A stretch of DNA of 64,000 nucleotides from Thinopyrum elongatum (GCA_011799875.1 CM022301.1:86695667-86759666), one strand, 5' to 3'; positions 11,720 through 25,330 are shown, counted from the first letter of the stretch. Notes: generated by a model from the letters alone, not told the origin. Numbers and translations are program-made.

Positions 11720-12123
11720 GCACCACTGCGGTCGGGTGTTTGCCATTGTTGGTTTCACCAACAATTCGCAACCTCAAGGTGACGAAGATGTTTGTTGACG
11801 GTGGGGCTGGCTTGAACTTGATCTCACCCGACGTGATCAAGAGGCTGCAAATTTCTGACGAAGATCTGAATAAGACGGGCGCGTTTCAAGGGATCAATCC
11901 GGGAAGGAGCCAACCCTAGGGGAAGATGACATTACAGGACAGAGAAGATCGTCTTTGACATCATCAAGATACCATTGCCATACAATGAGATTCTTGGTCG
12001 CCCAGAACTGGCAAAATTCATGGCGGCGTCCCACTACGCCTACAACATGCTCAAGATGCCAGGGCTGATGAGCGTCATCACCATCAACTCCGACAAGAAA
12101 TATGTAGTCATCTGCGCTAATTA
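11720..12123 (+). pseudogene. Aspartic protease region of D
   Basis: Frame 1 gives a retropepsin-like core: FVDGGAGLNLISP around 11791-11829, where the active-site triplet reads D-G-G (usual D-T/S-G), followed by a conserved hydrophobic stretch. Downstream the reading frame shifts (near 11920), but the region 11975-12120 still encodes a recognisable LGRPELAKFMA-like segment, the usual C-terminal half of gypsy protease. The 5' part (11424-11520) continues the gag tail and holds a conserved WSHTPIIFD block. The protease would cut Gag-Pol in the particle; the 189-base insertion and frameshift make this copy inactive. Confidence 0.7.
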
Positions 12124-12400
12124 ACTCTACCAGGAAGCAGTTGCAGCTTCTGCCGCCAAGGTACTTGCTCCTGCCGGCAAATCTCCCGGGGGGAAGAAGA
12201 AGACCGTCAAGACCTCTAACAAGGACTCCAGGAAGCGCACCTCTTTGGCGAGTTGTGCACCTGTTGAGAACGTGCTGGAGAGCTCTGTCGGCAAGAGCAA
12301 GAAATCTAAGGTAGCTCCACCAGCAACCAAGAAGGTGTCTGCAAAGGAGGATGGGACAAGAGGCACTTTCACCATAAGTGTCGCCCTTGATGACAAATAG
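12124..12400 (+). pseudogene. Basic linker between protease and RT of D
   Basis: The stretch encodes a Lys/Ser/Ala-rich low-complexity segment (for example GKKKTVKTSNKDSRK) before the RT. Such linkers between PR and RT are common in Tat elements. It has no domain of its own and ends at an in-frame stop near 12400 directly before the conserved pre-RT block. Confidence 0.55.
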
Positions 12401-13521
12401 GAAAGGACGCCCGTTGCATTCCTATGGGCGAATATCGATGTGTTTGCATGGCAACCATCTGACATCCCCGGTGTTCCCAGGGAGGTAATTGAGCACCACC
12501 TTGCTTTCTGCCCTCATGCGTGACCCGTAAAGCAGAAAGTTAGGAAACAAGACTTGGAACAGCAAGAGTTCATTGCCGAAGAGATTAAAAAGCTAGAAGC
12601 AGCCGGCCGGGTCAGAGCAGTACTTCATCCAACTTGGTTGGCCAATCCAGTCATAGTGCGCAAAGCAAATGGAAAATGGAGGCTTTGTATCGATTACACT
12701 AATATCAATAAAGCTTGTCCAAAAGACCCTTTTCCTTTGCCATGCATCAACCAGATTGTGGACTCCACTGCCGGCTGTGAGTTGCCCTCTTTCCTTGACG
12801 CCTACTCTGGTAATCATCAGATCTTTATTGCCACGGAAGATGAGGATAAAACCGCATTCATCACTCCATTTGGCACATCATGTTTCATATGTATGCCTTT
12901 CAGATTGAAGAGTGCTGGTTCAATATTTGCAAGAGCAGTCCAGATTGGTTTTGAGCCTCGGCTACACAGAAATGTCGAAGCCTATATGGATGATATAGTG
13001 GTCAAAACCAAGGACAAATTAACCTCATTCAAGACCTAGAAGAGACATTTGCAAATTTGCGCAAAATCAATCTGAAGCTCAACCCTGAGAAATGTGTGTT
13101 TGGCATTCCATCCGACAAGCTTCTCAGGTTCTTTATGTCTCAACGTGGAATAGAAACTAATCCCAACAAGATCAAGGCAATTGAGCAGATTGAAGCACCA
13201 AAGTGCGTCAAGGATGTGCGACATCTTGCCGGCTGTGTTGCTGTACTAAGCAGGTTCATCTCCAAATCTGCTGAGCATGCCCTGCCATTTTTCAAAGTCT
13301 TAAAAAAGACAGGTCCAATGAAATGGACTCAAGAAGCGGAGGTCGCGCTGCAAGATTTGAAGACGTACCTATCCTCTCCGCCAACACTGGTTGCGTCGAA
13401 ACCACAAGAACCGTTGTTGTTGTACTTAGTGGCAACAAATCAAGTGGTTAGTGTTGTACTAGTGGCAGAGAGGGGAGGTGATGATGAAGAAGAAGTAGCT
13501 GCAGAGCCGTCAGGCGACAAG
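12401..13521 (+). pseudogene. Reverse transcriptase of D (5' part)
   Basis: A pre-RT block (VFAWQPSDIPGVP, about 12430-12470) is followed by fingers and palm: NGKWRLCIDYTNINKACPKD (about 12670-12730) and the catalytic YMDD at 12983-12994. A stop near 12522 and a frameshift around 13040 break the frame; the second part (13057-13521) carries LNPEKCVFGI and the connection region into the first RNase H domain. The frame is cut at 13521 by element E and resumes at 44683. RT would copy genomic RNA into cDNA in the particle. The YMDD is intact, but the gene as a whole is dead. Confidence 0.9.
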
Positions 13522-15103
13522 GGCTACTTCTTGAGCTTGCGTTGATTTTTCCCTTGAAGAGGAAAGGGTGATGCAGCAAAGTAGAGATAAGTATTTCCCT
13601 CAATTAAGAACCAAGGTATCAATCAAGTAGGAGGCACAAGCAAGTCTCCAATCTATGCACCTGCACAAACTAACAAACACTTGCACACAACGCGAAAAAG
13701 GGGTTGTCAATCCGTTCATGGTCACGAACAAGAGTGAGATATAATAGAGATAGGTATAAAAGATAAATAAAAGAGCAAACTAAACTAAATATAAATAAAT
13801 TGCAACAAGTTATTTTTGGGTTTTTTGGTTTATAGATCTGAAAATATATGATGGAAAATAGACCCGGGGGCCATAGGTTTCACTAGAGGCTTCTCTCATG
13901 GAAGAAAACATACGGTGGGTAAACAAATTACTGTTGAGCAATTGATAGAAAAGCGCATAGTTATGACGACATCTAAGGCAATGATCATGAATATAGGCAT
14001 CATGTCCGTGACAAGTAGACCAAAACGATTCTGCATCTACTACTATTACTCCACACATCGACCGCTATCTAGCATGCTTCTAGAGTATTAAGTTCATAAG
14101 AACGGAGTAACGCTTTAAGTAACATGACATGATGTAGAGGGATAAACTCAAGCAATATGACATAAACCCCATAGTTTTATCCTTGATGTCAACAATACAA
14201 TACGTGCCTCGCTACCCCTTCTGTCACTGGGTGAGGACACCGCAAGATTGAACCCAAAACTAAGCAACTCTCCCATTGCAAGAAAAACCAATCTAGTTGG
14301 CCAAACCAAACCGATAGTTCGAAGAGAAATACAAAGATATCTTAATCATGCATAAAAGAGTTCAGAGAAGACTCAAATAATATTCATAGACAATCTGATC
14401 ATAAATCCACAATTCATCGGATCTCAACAAACACACCGTAAAATAAGATTACATCGGATAGAACTCCAAGAATATCAAGGAGAACATGGTATTGAAGATC
14501 AAAGAGAGAGAAGAAGCCATCTAGCTACTAGCTATGGACCCGTAGGTCCGTGGTAAAGTACTCACGCTTCATCGGAAGGGCAGCAAGGTTGATGTAGAGG
14601 CCCTCCGTGATCGAATCCCCCTCCGGCAGGGTGCCGGAAAAGGCCCCAAGATGGGATCTCACGGGAACAGAGGCTTGCGGTGGCGGAAAAGTATTTTGGT
14701 GGACTCTTCTGATGTTTCGAGAATATTTGAGAATTTATAAAGGTGGAACTAGGGTTAGGGGACTCCTGAGGGGCCCACAAGCCAGGGGCGCACCCCCCTG
14801 GGGCGCGCCCTAGAGGCTTGTGGCCTCCTCGGGACCCTTCTGGCCCTCTCTCCAAGTCACGTAGGTGTCTTCTGGTCCAAGAAAAATCATCGTAAAGTTT
14901 TATTCCGTTTGGACTCCGTTTGATATTCCTTTTCTGTAAAAGTCAAAAACAAGGAAAAAACATAAACTGGCATTGGGCTCTAGGTTAATAGGTTAGTCCC
15001 AAAAATAATATGAAATAGCATATTAATGCATATGAAACATCCAAAAATAATAATATAACTGCATGGAACAATAAAAAATTATAGATACGTTGGAGACGTA
15101 TCA
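13522..15103 (-). repeat. LTR 1 (outer 3' LTR) of element E
   Basis: 1582 bases. Plus-strand left end reads GGCTACTTCTTGAGC where the third LTR has TGCTACTTCTTGAGC, so the terminal TG has mutated to GG; the boundary is set by the ACAAG TSD. It ends in ...ACGTATCA. Minus-strand TATA-like TTTATAAATT at 14732-14741, with a palindrome (arms CCACAAGCC 14775-14783 and 14815-14823) upstream of it in the element's sense. Confidence 0.88.
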
Positions 15104-15119
15104 AGCATCCCCAAGCTTG
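15104..15119 (-). other. Polypurine tract of E, first unit
   Basis: On the minus strand CAAGCTTGGGGATGCT abuts the TGATACGTC end of LTR 1. It is the expected plus-strand primer of the first internal unit. Confidence 0.7.
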
Positions 15120-17938
15120 ATTCCTGCTCGTCCTCGAGTAGGTAAATGATAAAAATAGAATTTTTGATGTGGAATGCTACCTAACATATTTATCAATGCA
15201 ATCTTCTTTATTGTGGTAAGAATATTCAGATCCATAAGATTCAAAACAAAAAATTAATATTGACATAAAAACAATAATACTTCAAGCATACTCATAAAGC
15301 AATCATGTCTTCTCAAAATAACATGGCCAAAGAAAGTTATCCCTACAAAATCATATAGTCTGGCTATGCTCCATCTTCAACACACAAAGTATTTCATCAT
15401 GCACAACCCCGATGACAAGCCAAGCAATTGTTTCATACTTTTGGTGTTCGCAAACTTTTTCAACTTTCACGCAATACATGAGCGTGAGCCATGGATATAG
15501 CACTATAGGTGGAATAGAATATGGTGGTTGTGGAGAAGACAAAAAGAAGGAGAAAGTCTCACATCAACTAGGAAAATTAATGGGCTATGGAGATGCCCAT
15601 CAATTGATATCGATGTAAGTGAGTAGGGCTTGCCATGCAACGGATGAACTAGAGCTATAAGTGTATGAAAGCTCAAAAAGAAACTAAGTGGGTGTACATC
15701 CAACTTGCTTGCTCACAAAGACCTAGGGCAATTTGAGGAAGCCCATCATTGGAATATACAAGACAAGTTCTATAATGAAAAATTCCCACTAGTATATGAA
15801 AGTGACAAAATAGGAGACTCTCTATCATGAAGAACATGGTGCTATTTCAAAGCACAAGTGTGGAAAAAGGATAGTAACATTGTCCCTTCTCTCTTTTCTC
15901 TTATTCTTTTTGTTTGGACTTCTTTTGCCTCTTTTTTTTATTTGGGCTTCTTTCGCCTCTTTTATTTTTTTATAAAGTCCAGAGACTCATCCCAACTTGT
16001 GAGGGAATCATAGCTTCCATCATCCTTTCCTCACATGGGACAATGCTCTAATAATGATGATCATCACACTTTTATTTACTTACAACTCAAGAATTACAAC
16101 TCGATACTAGAACAAAATATGACTCTATATGAATGCCTCCAGTGGTGTACCGGGATGTGCAATGGTCAAGAGTGACATGTATAAAAAATATGAACGGTGG
16201 CCCAGCCACAAATACTATGCCAACTACATGATCATGCAAAGCAATATGACAATGATGGTGCATGTCATAATAAAACGGAACGGTGGAAGTTGCATGGCAA
16301 TATATCTCGGAATGGCTATGGAAATTCCATAATAGCTAGGTATGGTGGCTGTTTTTAGGAAGGGTATATGGTGGGTTTAATGCACCGGCGAAAGTTGCGC
16401 GGTACTAGAGAGGCTAGCAATGGTGGAAGGGTGAGAGTGCGTATAATCCATGGACTCAACATTAGTCATAAAGAACTCACATACTTATTGCAAAAATTTA
16501 TTAGCCATCAAACAAAGTACTACACGCATGCTCCTAGGGGAATAGATTGGTAGGAATATACCATCGCTCGTCCCCGACCGCCACTCATAATGAAGACAAT
16601 AAAAAAAAAATCATGCTCCGACTTCATCACATAACGATTCACCATATGTGCATGCTACGGGAATCACAAACTTTTAACACAAGTATTTCTACCAATCCAC
16701 AATTACTCACTAGCATGACTCTAATATCACCATCTTTATATCTCAAAACAAATGCAAGGAATCAAACTTCTCATCTATTCAATGTTCTTTATATGAATTT
16801 TTTTATTATATCCCACTTGGATGCCCATCATATTAGGAATAAATTCGTAACCTAAGAAAATTACCATGCTGTTTAAGACTCTCAAAATAATATAAGTGAA
16901 GCATGAGAGTTCAACAATATCTATAAAATAAAGCCACCACCGTGCTCTAAAAAGATATAAGTGAAGCACTTGAGCAAACTGCCTAGCTCAAAAGATATAA
17001 GTGAAGCACATAGAGTATTCTAATAAATTCATGATTAAACCGTGTCCCTCTCAAAAGGTGTGTATAGAAAGGATTATTGTGGCAAACTAAAAAGCAAAGG
17101 CTCATATCATACAAGACACTCCAAGGAAAAAACATATCGTGTGGTGAATAAAAATATAGCCTCAAGTAAATTTACCAATGGATTGAAGACGAAAGAGGGG
17201 ATGCCATCCGGGGCATCCCCAAGCTTAGATGCTTGGTTGTACTTGAATATTACCTTGGGGTGCCTTGGGAATCCCCAAGCTTAGGCTCTTGCCACTCCTT
17301 ATTCCATAGTCCATCAAATCTTTACCTAAAACTTGAAAACTTCACAACAGAAAACTCATAAGATCCGTTAGTGTAATAAAATAAATCACCACTTTAGGTA
17401 CTGTTGTGAACTCATTCTAAATTTATATTGGTGTTATATCTACTCTATTCTAACTTCTCCATGGTTCATACCCCTCGATACTACCCATAGATTCATCAAA
17501 ATAGGCAAACTACACATAAAAAACAGAATATGTCAAAAACAGAATATGTCAAAAACAGAACAGTCTGTAGTAATCTGGAAATTTTGTATACTTCTATAAC
17601 TCAAAAAATTCAGAAAAAATAGTAAAATTTTGGCAATTTGTATATCAATATTGTGTAAAATATTCAGATCAAAATCACATTCCTGTGATTTTCTAAATTT
17701 CTGTCAATGAGCACAAAAGTTTCTGTTTTTCAGCAAGATCAAATCAACTATCACCATAGACCATCCCAAAGGTCTTACTTGGCTCAAACACTAATTAAAA
17801 CACCAAAACACAATTACTATAGAGGTAATAATGTGTATTTATTGAAAAACAGAACCAAAAACAAAAAATAAATAAAATTGGGTTGCCTCCCAACAAGCGC
17901 TATTGTTTAACGCCCCTAGCTAGGCATAAAACATAGAT
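15120..17938 (-). other. Non-coding 3' internal region of E, unit 1
   Basis: No domain-bearing reading frame on either strand. Plus-strand open frames here (15412-15618, 16129-16332, 16368-16553, 16547-16855) have no recognisable motif. The region carries a poly-T/CTTC-rich tract (about 15890-15975), GTGAAGCA repeats (16890-17010), a hairpin (arms 17197-17205 and 17212-17220), polypurine-like motifs at 17214 and, with one change, near 17270, and CAGAATATGTC repeats near 17525. It replaces pol. Confidence 0.65.
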
Positions 17939-20022
17939 CTAGGTATTATCATCTTTGGTATGCAAACCATAAGTAGCCCTCATAATAGATTCATATGGAA
18001 ACCTAATTTTCTTTCTTGGAAAGTGTTCCATGCCCTTCCTTAATGGAAATTGAAATCTAATGTTTTCTTCTTTCATATGAATAATTGCACCAATCGTTCT
18101 AAGGAAAGGTCTACCAAGAATAATAGGACATGTAGGATTGCAATCTATATCAAGCACAATAAAATCTAGGGCACATAATTCCTATTTTCAACAATAAGAA
18201 CATCATTAATCCTTCCCATAGGTTTCTTAATAGTGGAATCCGCTAGATGCAAATTCAAAGAACAATCATCAAGTTTATGGAAACCTAGCACATCACATAG
18301 AGTTTTCGGAATTGTGGAAACGCTAGCACCCAAATCACACAAAGCATTGCACTCATAATATTTAATTTTAATCTTAATAGTAGATTCCCACTCATCATAA
18401 AGCTTCCTAGGGATAGAAATTTCCAACTCAAGTTTTTCTTTAAACGATTTCATCATAGCATCAACGATATGTTTAGTAAAAGCTTTATTTTGATTATAAG
18501 CATGAGGTGAATTAAGAATGGATTGCAACAAGGAAATACAATCTATCAAAGAACAATTCTCATAATTAAAGTCCTTGAAATCCAAAAGAGTGGGTTCATC
18601 GCTACTTAAAGTTTTAACCTCTCCAATCCCACTTTTATCAATTTTTTCATTAAGATCTTCACCCTCCAAATTATTGGGACGCCTTCTAGCTAAATTTGAC
18701 TCATCTCCAGTCCCATATTTATCAAGATTTATTTTAGCAAGCAAAGATTGAATAGGAGTCACACCAATTACTTTAAGATCTTCCTCATTATTTTCACAAA
18801 AACTAGAAGAACATGCTTTTACAAACCAATCTCTCTTAGCACGCATCCTAGCGGTTCTCGCTTTGCATTCATCCATAAAAAATTTAATAGCTTTCAGAGA
18901 CTCATTAATATCAATCTTAGGTGGCATAGATCTAATATTTTAAAAATCAATCTCATGAGAAATTCTATCAACGTTCCTAGCCAAATCATCAATCTTAAGC
19001 AATTTTTCTTCAACCATTGCATTGAAATTCTTTTGAGAATTAATGAAATATTTAATATTATTCTCAAGACCACAGGGTATTTTATTATAATTTCCATAAG
19101 AATTGTTGTAGGAATTACCATAATTATTATAGGAATTACTAGGAAACGGACTAGGGTTGAAATTACCTCTAGATGCGTTATTACCAAAATTGTTCCTACC
19201 AACAAAATTCACATCCATAGATTCATTATTATTCTCAATCAAAGTGGACAAAGGCATATCATTAGGATCAATAGGAGCACTCTTACTAGCAAACAATTTC
19301 ATAAGTTCATCCATCTTTCCACTCAAAGTATTAATTTCTTCAATCGCATGCACTTTTTTACTAGTGGAAGATCTTTCGGTATGCCATTGAGAGTAATTTG
19401 CCATAATATTATCTAGTAGTTTAGTAGCTTCTCCTAATGTAATTTCCATAAAAGTACCTCCCGCGGCAGAATCTAAGATATTTCTAGATGCAAAATTCAA
19501 TCCGGCATAAAAAATATGTATGATCATCCATAAACTTAAACCATGAGTAGGGCAATTTCTTATCATCAATTTCATCCTCTCCCAAGATTGTGCAACATGT
19601 TCATGATCAAGTTGCTTAAAATTCATTATATCGTGCCTAAGGGAAGTGATCTTAGCGGGAGGGAAATACTTGGAAATAAAAGCATCTTTACACTTATTCC
19701 ATGAATCAATACTATTTTTAGGCAAAGATGAAAACCAAGTTTTAGCACGATCTCGTAGTGAGAACAGAAATAGCTTCAATTTAACAATATAATTATCCAC
19801 ATCTTTTTTATTTTGCATATCACACAACTCAACGAAAGTATTTAGATGGGATGCGGCATGTTCATTAGGACTAGCGGAAAATTGTTCTTTCATAACAAGA
19901 TTCAACAAAGCGGCATTAATTTCATAAGATTCCACACTAGTGGCAGGAGCAATCGGAGTACTAATAAAATCATTATTATTAGTGCTGGAAAAGTCACACA
20001 ACTTGGTGTTTTCTTGAGACAT
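17939..20022 (-). pseudogene. gag-protease of E, unit 1
   Basis: Start at 20022 (MSQENTKLCDF). The first 360 residues form a gag with the Retrotrans_gag core (SSLPKNSIDSW near 19720) and an Asn/Tyr/Gly-rich segment (about 19080-19160). A single stop near 18937 separates this from the second half (18927-18166), which is in the same frame. The second half has the protease-like motif CDLGASVSTIPK (about 18310-18345). A one-base loss near 18169, relative to C and the second copy, shifts the frame before ILGRPFLRTIGA; the frame ends at 17939. Only two small lesions separate it from an open gag-PR gene of about 690 codons, which suggests a fairly young copy. Confidence 0.88.
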
Positions 20023-20221
20023 CGTGACAAACCAAACAATCTAGCACACAAGCAAACGAAAAGTCGAACGAAAGAAGGGCGAATAAAAAGGCAAATATGT
20101 TTGTATTTTTCTAAAAACATTTTAGAAGTGGGGGAGAGGAAAACAAGAGGCAAGTGGCAAATAATGTAAGTGGAAGAGATGAGAGTTTGTGATGGGTACT
20201 TGGTAGGCTTGATGTAGAACC

Positions 20222-20239
20222 TCCCCGGCAACGGCGCCA
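20222..20239 (-). other. Primer-binding site of E, unit 1
   Basis: The plus strand reads TCCCCGGCAACGGCGCCA, identical to that in C and matching the 3' end of tRNA-Asp. It lies 11 bases inside the adjacent LTR (20251). Confidence 0.85.
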
Positions 20240-20250
20240 GAAATTCTTCC

Positions 20251-21478
20251 TACTACTTCTTGAGCTTGCGTTGATTTTTCCCTTGAAGAGGAAAGGGTGA
20301 TGCAGCAAAGTAGAGATAAGTATTTAACTCAGTTAGGAACCAAGGTATCAATCAAGTAGGAGGCACAAGCAAGTCTCCAATCTATGCACCTGCACAAACT
20401 AACAAACACTTGCACACAACACGAAAAAGGGTTTGTCAATCCCTTCATGGTCATGAACAAGAGTGAGATCTAATAGAGATAGGTATAAAAGATAAATAAA
20501 AGAGCAAACTAAAGTAAATATAAATAAATTGCAGCAAGGTATTTTTGGGTTTCTTGGTTTATAGATCTGAAAATATATGATGGAAAATAGACCCGGGGGC
20601 CATAGGTTTCACTAGAGGCTTCTCTCTTGAAAGAAAACATACGGTGGGTAAACAAATTACTGTTGAGCAATTGATAGAAAAGCGCATAGTTATGACGATA
20701 TATAAGGCAATGATCATGAATATAGGCATCACGTCCGTGAAAAGTAGACCGAAATGATTATGCGTCTACTACTATTACTCCACACATCCACCGCTATCCA
20801 GTATGCATCTAGAGTACTAAGTTCATAAGAATGGAGTAACACTTTAAGTATGATGACATGATGTAGAGGGATAAACTCAAGCAATATGACATAAACCCCT
20901 TCTTTTTATCCTTGATGGCAAGAATACATTACGTGCCTAGCTACCCCTTATGTCACTGGGTGAAGACACCGCAAGATTGAACCCAAAACTAAGCACCTCT
21001 CCCATTGCAAGAAAAACCAATCTAGTTGGCCAAACCAAACCGATAGTTCGAAGAGAAATACAAAGATATCTTAATCATGCATAAAAGAGTTCAGAGAAGA
21101 CTCAAATAATATTCATAGATAATCCGATCATAAATCCACAATTCATCGGATCTCAACAAACACACCGCGAAATAAGATTACATTGGATAGAACTCCAAGA
21201 ACATCGAGGTGAACATGGTATTGAAGATCAAAGAGAGAGAAGAAGCCATCTAGCTACTAGTTATGGACCTGTAGGTCTGTGGTAAACTACTCACACTTCA
21301 TCGGAAGGGTAGCAAGGTTGATGTAGAGGTACTCTATGATTGAATCCCCCTCCGACAGGGTGCCGAAAAAAGCCCCAAGATGGGATCTCACGGGAACAGA
21401 GGCTTGCGGTGGCGGAAAAGTATTTTAGTGGACGCTTCTGATGTTTGGGGAATATTTGAGAATTTATAGAGGTGGAAC
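20251..21478 (-). repeat. LTR 2 of element E, left piece
   Basis: Left part of the middle LTR, interrupted after 21478 by the Angela-like element; the remainder is 37628-37964, with the GGAAC TSD at 21474-21478 and 37623-37627. Its terminal TG has become TA. The minus-strand TATA box lies at about 21462-21470, so the copia insertion falls between the TATA box and the upstream palindrome. Confidence 0.88.
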
Positions 21479-23250
21479 TGAAGGAAATATGCCCTAGAGG
21501 AAATAATAAAGTTGTTATTTTATATTTCCTTATTCATGATAAAGGTTTATTATTCATGCTAGAATTGTATTGATCGGAAACTTAAATACATGTGTGAATA
21601 CATAAACAAATACCGTGTCCCTAGTAAGCCTCTACTAGACTAGCTCGTAGATCAAAGATGGTTAAGGTTTCCTAACCATAGACATGTGTTGTCATTTGAT
21701 AACGGGATCACATCATTAGGAGAATGATGTGATGGACAAGACCCATCCGTTAGCTTAGCATAATGATCGTTTAGTTTATTGCTATTGCTTTCTTCAGGTC
21801 AAATACATATTCCTTCGACTATGAGATTATGCAACTCCTGGATATCGGAGGAATACCTTGTGTGCTATCAAACGTCACAACGTAACTGGGTGATCATAAA
21901 TATGCTCTACAGGTATCTCTGAAGGTGTCTGTTGAGTTGGCATAGATCGAGATTAGGATTTGTCACTCCGAGTATAGGAGAGGTATCTCTGGGCCCTCTC
22001 GGTAATACACATCATAAGCTTGCAAGCAAATGACTAAGGAGTCAGTTACAAGGTGATGTATTATGGAACGAGTAAAGAGACTTGCTGGTACCAAGATTAA
22101 ACTAGGTATGAAGATACTGACGATCGAATCTCGCGCAAGTAACATACCGATGGACAAAGGGAATTACGTATGTTGTCATAACAGTTCGACCGATAAAGAT
22201 CTTTGTAGAATACGTAGGAGCCAATATGGGCATCCGGGTTCTGCTATTGGTTATTAATCGAAGAGGTGTCTCGGTCATGTCTACATAGTTCTCAAACCCG
22301 TAGGGTCCGCCCGCTTAACGTTCGTTGACGATATAGTGTTATATGAGTTATATGATTTGTTGACCGAATGTTGTTCGGAGTCCCGGATGAGATCACGGAC
22401 ATGACGAGGAGTCTTGAAATGGTCAAGAGGTAAAGGTTGATATATAGGATGATGGTATTCGGACACCGGAATAGTTTCGGAGTGTACTGGGTACTCATCG
22501 GGTCACCGGAAGGGGTTCCGGGCACCCCCGGCAAGTGTATGGGCCTTATGGGCCAAAGGGGGGACAGACCAACCCACAAGGGGGCTGGTGCACCCCTTCC
22601 CTTGGCTGGCCGGCCCTAGGGGAATGAAAGGGGAGGGGTGGCCCCTCCTACCTTTCCCTCCTCAGGAGAGAAAGGAAAGGGGGGGTGCCACCTCCTCCTT
22701 CCTTCCTCCCGCATTCCAAATAAGGAAGGGGGGCGCCACTTGGGGGAAGACCCCAAGTAGGATTCGGCCTACTTGGGGGCGCCTCTTGGCTGCTCCCTCC
22801 ACCCCCCACCTATATATATGTGGGAGGGGGCGCCTAGCACTCGACACAACATTGTCTTAGCCGTGTGCGGCGCCCCCCTCCATCGTTTACACCCCCGGTC
22901 ATATTTTCGTAGTGCTTAGATAAAGCCCTGCAGAGATAACTTCACCATCACCGTCACCACGCCGTCGTGCTGCCAGAACTCATCCACTACCTCGCCATCT
23001 TGCTGGATCAAGAAGGCATGGATGTCACCGAGCTGAACGTATGCTGAACGTGGAGGTGTCGTACGTTCGGTACTCGATCGGTTGGATCGCGAAGAAAGTT
23101 CAACTACATCAGCCGCGTTGTTAAACGCTTCTGCTTACGGTCTATGAGGGTACGTAGACACACTCTCCCCTCTCGTTGCTATGCATCTCCATGGATAGAT
23201 CTTGCGTGTGCATAGAATTTTTTTTGTTTTCCATGCAACTTTTCCCAACA
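21479..23250 (+). repeat. 5' LTR of the Angela-type element
   Basis: 1772 bases, TGAAGGAAATATG... to ...TTTCCCAACA. TATA-like CCTATATATATG at 22809-22820 follows a GC-rich inverted region around CACTTGGGGG and CCAAGTAGG (22737-22785). It matches the 3' LTR closely by eye, with scattered substitutions, consistent with a moderately young insertion. Confidence 0.92.
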
Positions 23251-23268
23251 GTGGCATCATGAGCCAGG
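23251..23268 (+). other. Primer-binding site of the Angela-type element
   Basis: GTGGCATCATGAGCCAGG follows the 5' LTR directly. The usual copia site TGGTATCAGAGC pairs with initiator tRNA-Met; this copy matches it only partly (TGGCATCATGAGC), so the site is degenerate or a family variant. Confidence 0.6.
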
Positions 23269-24535
23269 TCTATGCGTAGATGTTATGCACGAGTAGAACA
23301 CAAAGAGTTGTGGGTGGTGATGTTCATACTGCTTACCACCAACGTCTTATTTTGATTTGGTGGCATTGTGGGATGAAGCGGCCCGGACCAACCTTACATG
23401 TCCACGCACATGAGACCGGTTCCACCGACTGACATGCAACTTGTTTTGCATAAAGGTGGCTGGCGGGTGTCTGTTTCTCCCACTTTAGTTGAATTGAATT
23501 TGACTGCGGCCAGTCCTTGAAGAAGGTTAAAACAGCAAACTTGATAAATCACCGTTGTGGTTTTTGCCGTAGGTAAGAACGGTTCTTGCTAGAAGCCCGT
23601 AGCAACCACGTAAAACTTGCAACAACAAAGTAGAGGACGTCTAACTTGTTTTTGCAGGGCATGTTGTGATATGATATGGTCAAGACATGATGTGATATAC
23701 GTTATTGTATGAGATGATCATGTTTTGTAATTTATCGGCAACCGGCAGGAGCCTTATGGTTGTCTCTTTATTGTATGAAATGCAAACGCCATGTAATTGC
23801 TTTACTTTATCGCTATGCGTTAGCAATAGTTGTAGAAGCGATAGTTGGTGAGACGACCCCAACGCAACGATGGAGATCAAGGTGTCGAGCCGGTGACGAT
23901 GGAGATCATGACGATGATTTGCAGATGGAGATCAAAAGCACAAGATGATGATGGCCATATCATGTCACATATTTTGATTGCATGTGATGTTTATCCTTTA
24001 TGCATCTTATTTTGCTTAGAACGGCAGTAGCATTATAAGATGATCCCTTCACTTAATTTCAAGATAAAAGTGTTCTCCCTGAGTATGCACCGTTGCTAAA
24101 GTTCGTCGTTTCGAAGCACCACGTGATGATCGGGTGTGATAGACTCTATGTTCACAAACAACGGGTGTAAGCCAGATTTACACACGTGGAATACTTGGGT
24201 TAAACTTGACAAGCCTAGCATGAATAGACATGGTCTCGGAACACTAGAAACCGAAAGGTTGAACATGAGTCATATAGTAGATATGATCAACATAGAGATG
24301 TTCACCATTGATGACTACCCCATCTCACGTGATGATCGTACATGGGTTAGTTGATTTGGATCATGTATCACTTAGATAACTTGAGGGATGTTTATTTAAG
24401 TGGGAGTTCATTAGTAATTTGATTAATTGAACTTAATTTATCATGAACTTAGTCTTAATAGTTTTTTGCATATCTATGTTCTAGATCAATAGCTCTCAAT
24501 ATAGCTCCCCTATGTTTTTGATGTGTTCCTAGAGA
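23269..24535 (+). other. Untranslated leader of the Angela-type element
   Basis: About 1.3 kb without a recognisable protein. Long leaders are typical of Angela/BARE elements and hold the packaging and dimerisation signals, but no specific signal can be named here. ATG-rich GATGATG/GGAGATCA runs occur near 23860-23960. Confidence 0.55.
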
Positions 24536-25330
24536 AAACTAAGTTGAAAGATGATAGTAGCAATGATGCGGACTGGGTCCGTGATCTGAGGATTATCCTC
24601 ATTGCTGCATAGAAGAATTATGTCCTTGATGCACCACTAGGTGAACAGACCTATTGCAGGAGCAGATGCAGACGTTATGAATGTTTGGCAAGCTCGATAT
24701 GATGACTACTTAATAGTTTAGTGCGCCATGCTTTACGGCTTAGAAGCGGGACTTCAAAAATGTTTTGAACGCCACGGAGCATATGAGATGTTCCAAGAGC
24801 TGAAATTGGTATTTCAGACTCATGCTCGTGTCGAGAGGTATGAGATCTCTGACAAGTACTTTGCCTACAAGATGGAGGAGAATAGCTCAGCCAGTGAGCA
24901 TGTGCTCAGAATGTCTGTGTACTACAATCGCTTAAATCAAGTGGGAGTTAATCTTCCAGATAAGATAGTGATTGACCGAGTTCTCTAGTCACTATCACCA
25001 AGCTACTAGATCTTCCTGATGAACTATAATATGCAAGGGATGACGAAAACAATTCCCGAGCCCTTCACGATGATGAAATCGACGAAGGTAGAAATCAAGA
25101 AAGAGCATCAAGTGTTGATGGTTAACAAGACACTAGTTTCAAGAAAAAGGGCAAGGGAAAGAAAGGGAACTTCAAGAAGAATGGCAAGCAAGTTGCCACT
25201 CCCGAGAGGAAGCCCAAAGCTGGACCCAAGCCTGAAACTGAGTGCTTCTACTGCAAAGGGAATGGTCACTGGAAGCGGAACTGCCCCCAAATACTTGGTG
25301 GATAAGAAGGATGGCAAAGTGAACAAAGGT
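24536..25330 (+). pseudogene. gag of the Angela-type element
   Basis: Fragments in different frames give a copia gag (UBN2-type): KLKDDSSNDADWVRDLR near 24540, an ORF at 24728-24988 containing the conserved LQKCFERHGAYEMFQEL block, and a basic region (25130-25190). A CCHC zinc knuckle CX2CX4HX4C (C-F-Y-C ... H-W-K-R-N-C) lies at 25243-25284 in frame 1, while the neighbouring open frame is frame 2. A stop near 24609 and several indels break it. The protein would form the particle shell and bind RNA. Confidence 0.8.

Noticed and set aside
18748..19416. 222-codon plus-strand ORF rich in Ile
   Set aside because: It is the antisense of the E gag gene; the opposite strand has the clear Retrotrans_gag and protease motifs.
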